A stretch of DNA of 5,263 nucleotides from a bacterium (GTDB lineage Bacteria; Bacillota; Clostridia; Oscillospirales; Acutalibacteraceae). Positions 1 to 4,663 of this stretch are shown piece after piece. The stretch lies in the NCBI GenBank assembly GCA_020626545.1, contig JAHKZS010000107.1, forward strand, positions 1 to 5,263. Direction: 5' to 3'. Every line of letters begins with the position of its first letter. Positions within the stretch are counted from its first letter, which is position 1. Below the pieces are notes generated by a model. The model saw nothing but the letters and a program-made list of their open reading frames with translations, did not search any database and was not told the origin of the DNA. Both the position numbers and the translations under genes were made by a program.

Positions 1-155
1 CGTTGCGACCGCCGCCAGTGGCGGATAAAGGGAGCAAAAGCGCTGCGCAAAATAAGGAGTACGGCGAGTGCGCTCTTAGCGCGAGACGTACGACTGGTTT
101 GGGCTGGAACGCAGTAAAGATTAAACCCGTTTTTATGTTTTAACAAGCCTAAACC
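1..155. other. GC-rich structured intergenic block, possible dispersed repeat or structured RNA
   Basis: This block differs in composition from the AT-rich DNA after it and is full of inverted repeats. Positions 12-24 form a CCGCC/GGCGG palindrome. GTACG at 59-63 pairs with CGTAC at 87-91 and encloses a second hairpin, GCGCT (70-74) with AGCGC (78-82) around a CTT loop. Further on, the ten bases at 96-105 pair with 146-155 with one G-U pair. The same GGTTT at 96-100 could instead pair with AAACC at 123-127, which is followed by a T-rich stretch (130-141). Several frames stay open on both strands (for example + frame 3 from 3 to 142), but none has a start codon with a ribosome binding site, so I do not call a gene. 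It could be a repeat copy, a structured RNA, or the 3' flank of a gene to the left. Confidence 0.4.
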
Positions 156-235
156 GATATCGAAATACCAAATCCACCCTAAAAGCCGCCTGCTTTGTGA
201 CAAATTTTAGACATTTTAAAATTTTTTGAATTTTT

Positions 236-260
236 TGAAACTTTTTTCTTTTTTTTCGAC
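236..260 (+). promoter_or_regulatory. ECF-sigma-type promoter with T-tract spacer (probable autoregulation)
   Basis: TGAAAC at 236-241 matches the -35 element of many ECF sigma promoters (the 'AAC' motif), and CGAC at 257-260 matches the -10 element used by Bacillus SigX-like factors. The 15-base spacer is T in every position but one. Transcription would start near 266-268, just before the ribosome binding site at 273-277. ECF sigma genes commonly transcribe themselves from such sites, so this is probably read by the sigma factor encoded just downstream. The spacer is about one base shorter than the usual 16-17. No vegetative promoter of good spacing is seen here. The element match is seen; the autoregulation is inferred. 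Confidence 0.55.
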
Positions 261-272
261 ACTACTATAGTG

Positions 273-277
273 AGGAG
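273..277 (+). promoter_or_regulatory. Ribosome binding site deciding the sigma factor start
   Basis: AGGAG lies 8 bases before the ATG at 286 but only 2 bases before the ATG at 280. Normal spacing favours the second ATG, which shortens the protein by two residues. Confidence 0.6.
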
Positions 278-285
278 AGATGAAA

Positions 286-843
286 ATGGGTAAACGCGTT
301 AAGGACGCCGCTGCCGTTTTCAATAAAATATACGATTCTACAACCACTGCCGCGCTGAGATTTATTACATCAAAATGCGGTAGTATTGACGACGTAGGAG
401 ATATACTTCAGGAAACCTACATGGAAGTTTATTCCGTGCTATGCAGTAAGGGAACTGATTTTATTGAGAACGAAGAAGCATTCGTGATTAATATCGCAAA
501 GAAAAAAGTCTATAAACACTATAGCCGTCAAAATCCAAATTCCGCCATTCCGATTTCGGTATTTACTAACGAAAACGGCGAGATTAACTTGGATTTACAG
601 CCCGATGAGATGGATATCGACGATAGTATTTGTACAAACGAGCTTATCGAGGAGATTCACAATTTCCTAAGCGAAAAACCTCAGGATATTCAGCAAATCT
701 TTTTTATGAGATTTTCGCTGGAACTTTCTATAAGCGAAATCGCAAAGCTTTTAGACTCTAAGGAATCCGGAATTAAGAACAAACTCTACCGCACTATCAA
801 CGAAATCCGACAGTTTTACAGAGAAAAGGGTGATAATATATGA
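286..843 (+). CDS. Sigma-70 family RNA polymerase sigma factor, ECF-like
   Basis: This 185-residue protein has the two-domain plan of an ECF sigma factor, a dissociable subunit that directs RNA polymerase to a small set of promoters. Region 2 covers about residues 12-81 and includes the core-binding helix VGDILQETYMEVY (37-49), a recognisable variant of the family's 'D.VQETF..VY' motif. An acidic, Asp/Glu-rich linker (about 98-118) replaces region 3. Region 4 (about 118-178) ends in a helix-turn-helix with LELSISEIAKLLDSKESGIK (146-165) that should read the -35 element. Length is normal for the family. The start at 286 is chosen on ribosome-binding-site spacing; an ATG at 280 would add Met-Lys. 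The stop overlaps the next start in an ATGA, so the two genes are translationally coupled, as is usual for a sigma factor and its anti-sigma factor. The promoter at 236-260 suggests self-regulation. The regulon and ECF group cannot be told from the sequence alone. Confidence 0.9.
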   Translation: MGKRVKDAAAVFNKIYDSTTTAALRFITSKCGSIDDVGDILQETYMEVYSVLCSKGTDFIENEEAFVINIAKKKVYKHYSRQNPNSAIPISVFTNENGEINLDLQPDEMDIDDSICTNELIEEIHNFLSEKPQDIQQIFFMRFSLELSISEIAKLLDSKESGIKNKLYRTINEIRQFYREKGDNI

Positions 844-1907
844 AAGAAAAAGACTTACTGAAATCAGTTTCCGATAAAAATATGCCTGATTTAGAGAAAA
901 TCAGACAAAATGTTTTAAATCAAACTCCCAAAAAGAAAAAGCCTTTAATCCTGTCGCTAAAACCGTCAAGGCTTCTCGCGGTAGCGGCTATCGCGGCGTT
1001 AGCGCTGATAGGTACAGTAGCGGCGGTAGCTAACCAGAACGGCGGACTATTCGCTCCTGTTCAGGAAGAAACCACCATCGAAACGGTAAAAGTTACCGAA
1101 CCCACAACCGTCAAACCTACAATCCCCGAAAAGAAGAAATCAGCTCCAAAGAAGCAGAAAACCGTTCATAAAGAGACTTATGCCGAAAGAATACAGCGCT
1201 ATATCAAGCGCCTGACCAATAAGGGATTTAACGCGACGTGGCTTTATGACCTCGGTAAAATCGACGGTTATCACATCGTTTACGCGGGTAATAACAACAA
1301 ATCATACTACAAATGCGACTACGTTATCGGCGGATACACCTTCCACAGCAACAAACAGCAGTCGCCGTACGGACTCGGTTTTTACGCCAGTAACGAGGAA
1401 CACAGCTACACTCTCGCGGAAGCTTACGAGAAAGGTATTTTCGAGGATTTTTCGGATGTTATAGAAAAAATCGTGGACTACGACGAAAAGAAAATACCCG
1501 TTAGTGTTTCGCAGAACAACTCAACCTCAAATTTATTTATGAACTTTTTCGACGGCAGGGATGTATTTACGCTCGCGGAGATAAAGTCCGCCGAGAACTA
1601 CACGCTCTACTTCAACATAGCTTCGAGTTACAAGAAAAAATCCGCAGAAAAGACTATCGACGACTACACATTCTACATCCACAAAACCCAGAAGCCGTAC
1701 GACCTCGGATTATTTATCGTTACCGACGGTAAAATCTTAACCCTAGAGGAAGCTCTCGACGACGGGATAATTACTATGGACGAGATTTACGAAACTATCC
1801 ACAACGACAGCGATGTTCCGTATAATTTCGGACTTTTCAAGGACGAAGAAGAAGAAACCCAGGAAACTACCACAGCCGCCGAGGAAAATCAGGCGGCGGA
1901 CGAGTAA
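840..1907 (+). CDS. Single-pass membrane protein, probable anti-sigma factor with duplicated outer sensor domain
   Basis: This 355-residue protein has a short cytoplasmic part (1-43, with a Lys cluster at 31-34), one membrane helix (about 44-64) and a large outer part. The outer part starts with a Thr/Pro/Lys-rich stalk (about 74-112). Two related modules follow at 161-211 and 271-320, each with 'YTF', a 'PY.LG' turn and 'TL.EA....GI'. A third 'PY..GLF' occurs at 327-333, before an acidic, Thr-rich tail. The 4-base overlap with the sigma gene and the topology point to an anti-sigma factor that binds the sigma factor through its N-terminal segment and senses the envelope outside. There is no zinc-binding HxxxCxxC motif, so it is not a ZAS-type anti-sigma factor; the only Cys (159) is in the outer part. 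The N-terminal segment is short for a sigma-binding domain, so the role is inferred mainly from position and topology. The ligand is unknown. A terminator follows 14 bases after the stop. Confidence 0.75.
   Translation: MKEKDLLKSVSDKNMPDLEKIRQNVLNQTPKKKKPLILSLKPSRLLAVAAIAALALIGTVAAVANQNGGLFAPVQEETTIETVKVTEPTTVKPTIPEKKKSAPKKQKTVHKETYAERIQRYIKRLTNKGFNATWLYDLGKIDGYHIVYAGNNNKSYYKCDYVIGGYTFHSNKQQSPYGLGFYASNEEHSYTLAEAYEKGIFEDFSDVIEKIVDYDEKKIPVSVSQNNSTSNLFMNFFDGRDVFTLAEIKSAENYTLYFNIASSYKKKSAEKTIDDYTFYIHKTQKPYDLGLFIVTDGKILTLEEALDDGIITMDEIYETIHNDSDVPYNFGLFKDEEEETQETTTAAEENQAADE
1320..1472 (+). repeat. Outer-domain module, copy 1 (protein-level repeat)
   Basis: This stretch codes for residues 161-211 of the putative anti-sigma factor. 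Residues 161-200 align without gaps to 271-310 at a constant offset of 110 residues, with 16 of 40 positions identical by my count. The conserved points are YTF, PY.LG and TL.EA....GI. The similarity is at protein level, so the duplication is old. Confidence 0.7.
1650..1799 (+). repeat. Outer-domain module, copy 2 (protein-level repeat)
   Basis: This stretch codes for residues 271-320, the second copy of the module at 161-211. A third, truncated trace of the PY..GLF motif follows at residues 327-333. The segment between the copies (about 238-250, with DVFTLAEIKS) may be part of a further diverged copy. Confidence 0.7.
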
Positions 1908-1920
1908 AACTACCGTTTTA

Positions 1921-1953
1921 AAGCCGATTCAGTCAGTCTGAATCGGCTTTTTT
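1921..1953 (+). terminator. Intrinsic terminator after the sigma/anti-sigma unit
   Basis: A perfect 12-base stem (1921-1932 with 1938-1949, core AGCCGATTCAG) with a 5-base loop runs into six Ts (1948-1953). It starts 14 bases after the stop and separates this unit from the membrane-protein genes downstream. Confidence 0.92.
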
Positions 1954-1985
1954 GCATTTAAGAAAATACAATTATGTAACTATAC

Positions 1986-2014
1986 TTGATAATATTATAA
2001 TTGTGTATTAGAAT
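1986..2014 (+). promoter_or_regulatory. Vegetative (sigma-A type) promoter for the downstream membrane/glycosyltransferase genes
   Basis: TTGATA (1986-1991) and TAGAAT (2009-2014) each differ from consensus at one position and are 17 bases apart. Transcription would start near 2021, leaving about 28 bases before the ATG at 2049. A second possible -10, TATAAT at 1996-2001, lacks a good -35. Confidence 0.65.
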
Positions 2015-2037
2015 TATAAACAGCAGAATTGTTATTA

Positions 2038-2043
2038 GAAAGG
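2038..2043 (+). promoter_or_regulatory. Ribosome binding site deciding the membrane-protein start
   Basis: GAAAGG sits 5 bases before the ATG at 2049. The frame stays open upstream to a TTG at 2001, but that codon overlaps the promoter and has no binding site. Confidence 0.65.
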
Positions 2044-2048
2044 TAAGT

Positions 2049-2900
2049 ATGGCTAATATTAACGACTTATTCGACCAGTTCCCCGATTACGATGTTTTTT
2101 CGGGTAAAACCAAGCCCGCGGGCGAAAAAGCTCCCGAGCTAAAAACTCCCGAGCCTAAAAATCCCGAACCCGGAACTCCTAAGCCGAGAACTCCTCGTCC
2201 AAGAAAACCCGAGCCTATGAAGCCCGAACCGGTTATGCGGTCGAGTCCCGATTACGGCGACGGATTCGGTATAGCGGACAAGCCGATTAAGGTTAAACGC
2301 GTTACGGGTAATAACTTTCTCACTATAATTTACTTTCCGGTACTTTTACTGCTTTTAGAGCTTATATTAAGACTTTCGTGCGGGTTAGGATTTTCCGCGG
2401 TAAGCTTTCTTTACACGACGGGATTCACCATTCCGATAGCTTCGGTTTTTACATTAATCTGCACGCTTTTCGGCAACACATTTAACCGCGTATTATGCAA
2501 TATATTTACGTTTATATTAACGGCTTTTTATCTAATAGAGCTCGGTTATCACGATATTTTCGGAAGGTTTTTAACGTTTTCGACGGCGAGAGTTTTTTCT
2601 CCCGAGCAGTTTATAAACGCGATTGCGGATAAATACATCTACGCAATAGCGATAGCGGTTCCGTTTTTTATAAACCTAATATTCGGACATAAGATTTTCG
2701 GGTTTAGAAAGCTAAGGATTCCCGCTAAAATAGTCGTCATAATAATAGCGGTAATTATACAGATAGGCGCTTTTTCGGCGATGGGTTTAGCTAAGGATAC
2801 CGACAGCGAGCGCGTGTATAACAGCTCCTCGTCCGAGAGCGCATTCGAGAGGTTCGGACTGCTCACGATGGAGCGGCTGGATATATTTAATTCAAAGTAG
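2049..2900 (+). CDS. Five-helix membrane protein resembling the N-terminal membrane half of an LtaS-type enzyme, without catalytic domain
   Basis: This 283-residue protein has a hydrophilic N-terminal tail (1-87) with six Pro-rich pentapeptides (32-61), then five predicted membrane helices at about 90-110, 116-140, 148-166, 196-212 and 226-247. A short outer tail ends in FGLLTMERLDI. The five-helix plan, the motif spacing and the tail, which looks like the linker just before the catalytic domain, resemble the membrane portion of lipoteichoic acid synthase family proteins. Those enzymes normally continue with a large extracellular sulfatase-type domain that transfers glycerol phosphate. Here the gene stops at that boundary, and the next gene, 65 bases on, is unrelated, so no phosphotransferase activity is expected. 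The protein may be a remnant, a regulator or partner of a full LtaS elsewhere, or part of a glycosylation system with the glycosyltransferase downstream. The family link is from pattern recognition and moderately sure; the membrane topology is clear. The start is the ATG behind GAAAGG. Confidence 0.7.
   Translation: MANINDLFDQFPDYDVFSGKTKPAGEKAPELKTPEPKNPEPGTPKPRTPRPRKPEPMKPEPVMRSSPDYGDGFGIADKPIKVKRVTGNNFLTIIYFPVLLLLLELILRLSCGLGFSAVSFLYTTGFTIPIASVFTLICTLFGNTFNRVLCNIFTFILTAFYLIELGYHDIFGRFLTFSTARVFSPEQFINAIADKYIYAIAIAVPFFINLIFGHKIFGFRKLRIPAKIVVIIIAVIIQIGAFSAMGLAKDTDSERVYNSSSSESAFERFGLLTMERLDIFNSK
2142..2231 (+). repeat. Six 15-base units encoding Pro-rich pentapeptides
   Basis: Residues 32-61 read KTPEP, KNPEP, GTPKP, RTPRP, RKPEP, MKPEP, that is six copies of 'xxPxP'. 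A looser unit (KAPEL) precedes them. The charge shifts from mixed to basic in the middle units. The tail should lie in the cytoplasm if the protein keeps LtaS topology. Confidence 0.85.
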
Positions 2901-2912
2901 AGGTTTTGTACA

Positions 2913-2941
2913 TTGTAAATTATTCGGATAAGTGATAATAT
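2913..2941 (+). promoter_or_regulatory. Possible promoter for the zinc-ribbon and glycosyltransferase genes
   Basis: TTGTAA (2913-2918) and TAATAT (2936-2941) are 17 bases apart, and a TG one base before the second element gives an extended -10. Each hexamer matches consensus at four of six positions. Transcription would begin near 2948, just ahead of the CGGAG ribosome binding site at 2953-2957. AT-rich gaps produce such matches by chance, so read-through from the 1986-2014 promoter remains likely too. Confidence 0.4.
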
Positions 2942-2965
2942 GGTAATAAATTCGGAGATGATATA

Positions 2966-3385
2966 ATGCAAAACTTTCTATATAAATTACAGGAATTTTT
3001 CCGAGGAAGATACGGTTTCGACGAACTAAACGGAACGCTTTTAGTTTTATCGATTATATTAAATCTTGTATCGAGGTTTATATTCTCGTTTTGGCCGAGG
3101 ATGATTGTATCAATTATCGGATTTATATTTTTTATCGTATGTATATTCCGTATACTTTCGAGAAACTGCTATCAGCGTGAAAAGGAAAACAACGTCTATA
3201 AGCCCGTATATACTAAGGTTCGAGATTTCTTCAAGCTGACCTACAAAAAGTTTAAGGACGGCAGAACTCACCGTTACTATAAATGCCCTGCGTGCAAAGC
3301 TCAGCTCAGGGTTAAGAACGTCAAGGGCGAACACACTATCCGCTGTCCTAAATGCGGATACCAATTCAAGAAAAAAATCAGATAA
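2966..3385 (+). CDS. Small two-helix membrane protein with C-terminal zinc ribbon
   Basis: This 139-residue protein has two hydrophobic helices (about 24-41 and 45-63) joined by a very short turn, then a basic linker (about 70-103) and a C-terminal zinc ribbon. The ribbon is two CPxC knuckles, Cys107/Cys110 and Cys127/Cys130, 16 residues apart, followed by GYQF and a Lys-rich end. With this hairpin topology both ends are probably cytoplasmic, so the ribbon would face the cytoplasm. The basic residues around it would suit binding of nucleic acid, an acidic protein or the membrane surface. Membrane-anchored zinc ribbons of this size are common in Clostridia and mostly uncharacterised; I know of no assigned function. 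The ribosome binding site CGGAG lies 8 bases before the ATG. The next gene starts 22 bases after the stop, so the two are almost certainly co-transcribed. Confidence 0.8.
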   Translation: MQNFLYKLQEFFRGRYGFDELNGTLLVLSIILNLVSRFIFSFWPRMIVSIIGFIFFIVCIFRILSRNCYQREKENNVYKPVYTKVRDFFKLTYKKFKDGRTHRYYKCPACKAQLRVKNVKGEHTIRCPKCGYQFKKKIR

Positions 3386-3407
3386 TATAAAAAGGAAGGT
3401 GTAGAAT

Positions 3408-4358
3408 ATGGACAAGCTATGGCTCGTAGTTCCGTGCTACAACGAGGAGGAAGTTCTCCCCGAAACATCTAAACGCCTGTACAAAATTATGGCGGATATG
3501 ATTATCAACAAGAAAATCGCTCCCGAAAGCAAGATTGCTTTCGTCAACGACGGAAGTAAGGACAATACCTGGAAGCTTATCGAAAAGTACCACGCGAATA
3601 TTGATATGTTCGTCGGAATTAACCTCTCGAGAAACAGAGGCCACCAGAACGCGCTTTTGGCGGGACTTTCCGTGGCTAAACAGTACGCCGATATGGTAAT
3701 TTCCTTAGACGCGGATTTACAGGACGACATAAACGCCATTCCGAAATTCGTAGACAAATACTACGAGGGCAACGATATTGTATACGGCGTAAGAAATAAC
3801 CGCGATACCGATACGGGATTTAAGCGTAATACAGCCCAAGGATTCTACAAATTTATGAAGTTCCTCGGGGTAGATATAGTCGATAACCACGCGGACTACA
3901 GATTAATGAGCAAGCGCGCGTTAGAGGGACTTTTCGAGTTCGGCGAGGTTAACGTATTCCTAAGAGGAATCGTCCCGCAGATCGGCTATCCTAGCGCGGT
4001 AGTCGAATACAAGCGTAACGAGCGCCTCGCGGGCGAATCAAAATATCCGCTCAAAAAAATGCTCGCGTTCGCTTTCGACGGAATTACTTCATTCTCGGTA
4101 AAACCGCTTAGAATATCGCTTGTACTCGGAATTATCGCGTTTATAGTCGCTATGATAATACTGATTTACTGTATAGTTCAGTTTATACTCGGGAACACCG
4201 TCAGCGGTTGGGCGAGCCTCAGCATATCGCTATGGGGCTTAGGCGGAATGCAGCTTTTAATGCTCGGTATAGTCGGCGAGTATATCGGAAAAATTTACCT
4301 CGAAAGTAAACACAGACCGAAGTTCATTATTAAGGACGTGCTTTATAAAGAGTTTTAA
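3408..4358 (+). CDS. Polyprenyl-phosphate glycosyltransferase, GT2 family (GtrB/CsbB/DPM1 type)
   Basis: This 316-residue protein has the full length and order of the bacterial dolichol-phosphate-mannose-synthase-like group. These enzymes transfer a sugar from a nucleotide sugar to undecaprenyl phosphate on the cytoplasmic face. The GT-A domain covers about 1-230: VVPCYNEEE (7-15) and FVNDGSKDNT (45-54) bind the nucleotide, RNRGHQNAL (75-83) is the family signature, and DADLQD (101-106) holds the metal-binding DxD. The acceptor-side motif LAGESKYPLKKM (207-218) is intact. Two membrane helices follow (about 234-261 and 268-292), then the conserved GEYIGKIYLESKHRP (290-304). All catalytic motifs look intact. 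Relatives charge the carrier for O-antigen, teichoic acid or lipid modification, usually with a GtrA-type flippase and a GT-C or YfhO-type transferase, neither of which is in the window. The sugar cannot be told. A strong AAGGAAGG site lies 8 bases before the ATG, and the gene is last in its unit. Confidence 0.93.
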   Translation: MDKLWLVVPCYNEEEVLPETSKRLYKIMADMIINKKIAPESKIAFVNDGSKDNTWKLIEKYHANIDMFVGINLSRNRGHQNALLAGLSVAKQYADMVISLDADLQDDINAIPKFVDKYYEGNDIVYGVRNNRDTDTGFKRNTAQGFYKFMKFLGVDIVDNHADYRLMSKRALEGLFEFGEVNVFLRGIVPQIGYPSAVVEYKRNERLAGESKYPLKKMLAFAFDGITSFSVKPLRISLVLGIIAFIVAMIILIYCIVQFILGNTVSGWASLSISLWGLGGMQLLMLGIVGEYIGKIYLESKHRPKFIIKDVLYKEF

Positions 4359-4365
4359 GTTTAAA

Positions 4366-4394
4366 GGGCTGTCGCGCAAAGCGTGTGACAGCCC
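4366..4394 (+). terminator. Hairpin after the glycosyltransferase gene, probable terminator
   Basis: GGGCTGTC (4366-4373) pairs with GACAGCCC (4387-4394), and the stem extends inward by about four more pairs when G-U pairs are allowed. It begins 7 bases after the stop. The sequence after it (ATATTTCGACTTT) has no clean T run, so it may be a weak terminator or a 3'-end stabiliser that works with the next hairpin. Confidence 0.55.
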
Positions 4395-4410
4395 ATATTT
4401 CGACTTTAGC

Positions 4411-4451
4411 TCAAAAAGACAACAAAACCCCTCCGCTTTCGCGGAGGGGTT
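4411..4451 (-). terminator. Intrinsic terminator for the minus-strand surface-protein/peptide unit, possibly bidirectional
   Basis: AACCCCTCCGC (4426-4436) and its complement (4441-4451) form a perfect 11-base stem with a 4-base loop. Read on the minus strand, it lies 21 bases after the peptide gene's stop and is followed by TTTTGTTGTCTTTTT, a good terminator tail. On the plus strand the following bases are only moderately T-rich, so it could serve as a back-up for the convergent glycosyltransferase unit. Confidence 0.85.
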
Positions 4452-4472
4452 AGATTATTTATTCCTAAGGAA

Positions 4473-4649
4473 TTACAGTAATCCGGACATATCGCCGATT
4501 GTACGAGCGAGCTGGTTAATATTATCAACCTTCCTCACACTTGACAAAACCTTACCACTCACGTGGGACGTCTCTGTGGATAAACAGAGCACGTCTGTCT
4601 TAGTTAAATCCTCTACTGTAATTACAGGAGACTTGTATAATTCTTTCAT
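4473..4649 (-). CDS. 58-residue peptide gene downstream of the surface protein, function unknown
   Basis: The start is the ATG at 4649, behind the strong site GGGAGGAGA (4655-4663). The frame is open further upstream to an ATG at 4703, but that would overlap the preceding gene and lacks a binding site. The peptide begins MKELYKSPVITVEDLTKTDV and then has LCLSTETS with the only Cys (22), followed by a mainly polar C-terminal half ending in GDMSGLL. There is no signal peptide or membrane helix. The opening 'MK..Y..P.I.VE....DVL..S' resembles short unnamed proteins I recall near surface or secretion genes in Clostridia. That resemblance is from memory and no function is established. It directly follows the surface-protein gene and shares its terminator. 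It could be a ribosomally made precursor peptide, a small partner of the surface protein, or a regulator. Confidence 0.65.
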   Translation of the reverse strand: MKELYKSPVITVEDLTKTDVLCLSTETSHVSGKVLSSVRKVDNINQLARTIGDMSGLL

Positions 4650-4654
4650 TTTTA

Positions 4655-4663
4655 TCTCCTCCC
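4655..4663 (-). promoter_or_regulatory. Strong ribosome binding site of the 58-residue peptide gene
   Basis: On the minus strand, GGGAGGAGA follows immediately after the TAA of the upstream gene and lies 5 bases before the ATG at 4649. This fixes the peptide start and points to translation coupled with, or shortly after, the surface protein. Confidence 0.75.

Noticed and set aside
3..142. Open plus-strand frame starting at the left edge, and an open minus-strand frame over the same bases
   Set aside because: Neither has a start codon with a ribosome binding site, both are short, and several frames are open at once because of the palindromic GC-rich sequence.
1246..1464. 72-residue plus-strand frame rich in Thr and Ser
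   Set aside because: It lies wholly inside the anti-sigma gene in another frame, with no binding site and a composition typical of a frame shadow.
1975..1980. TGTAAC, a match to an ECF -35 element before the LtaS-like gene
   Set aside because: No CGAC, CGTC or CGTA lies 15-18 bases downstream; there is no CG at all in that stretch, so I cannot link this unit to the sigma factor.
1996..2001. Perfect TATAAT before the LtaS-like gene
   Set aside because: The -35 position holds no good match, while TTGATA-N17-TAGAAT slightly downstream is better in both elements.
2001..2048. Upstream TTG start giving 16 more residues on the LtaS-like protein
   Set aside because: It overlaps the promoter elements and has no ribosome binding site; the ATG at 2049 has GAAAGG.
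2639..2971. 110-residue minus-strand frame opposite the LtaS-like gene
   Set aside because: It is the antisense shadow of a membrane-protein gene, and its hydrophobic stretches mirror the codons of the sense helices.
3110..3757. Three minus-strand frames opposite the zinc-ribbon and glycosyltransferase genes
   Set aside because: They overlap each other and well-supported plus-strand genes, and have no binding sites or recognisable motifs.
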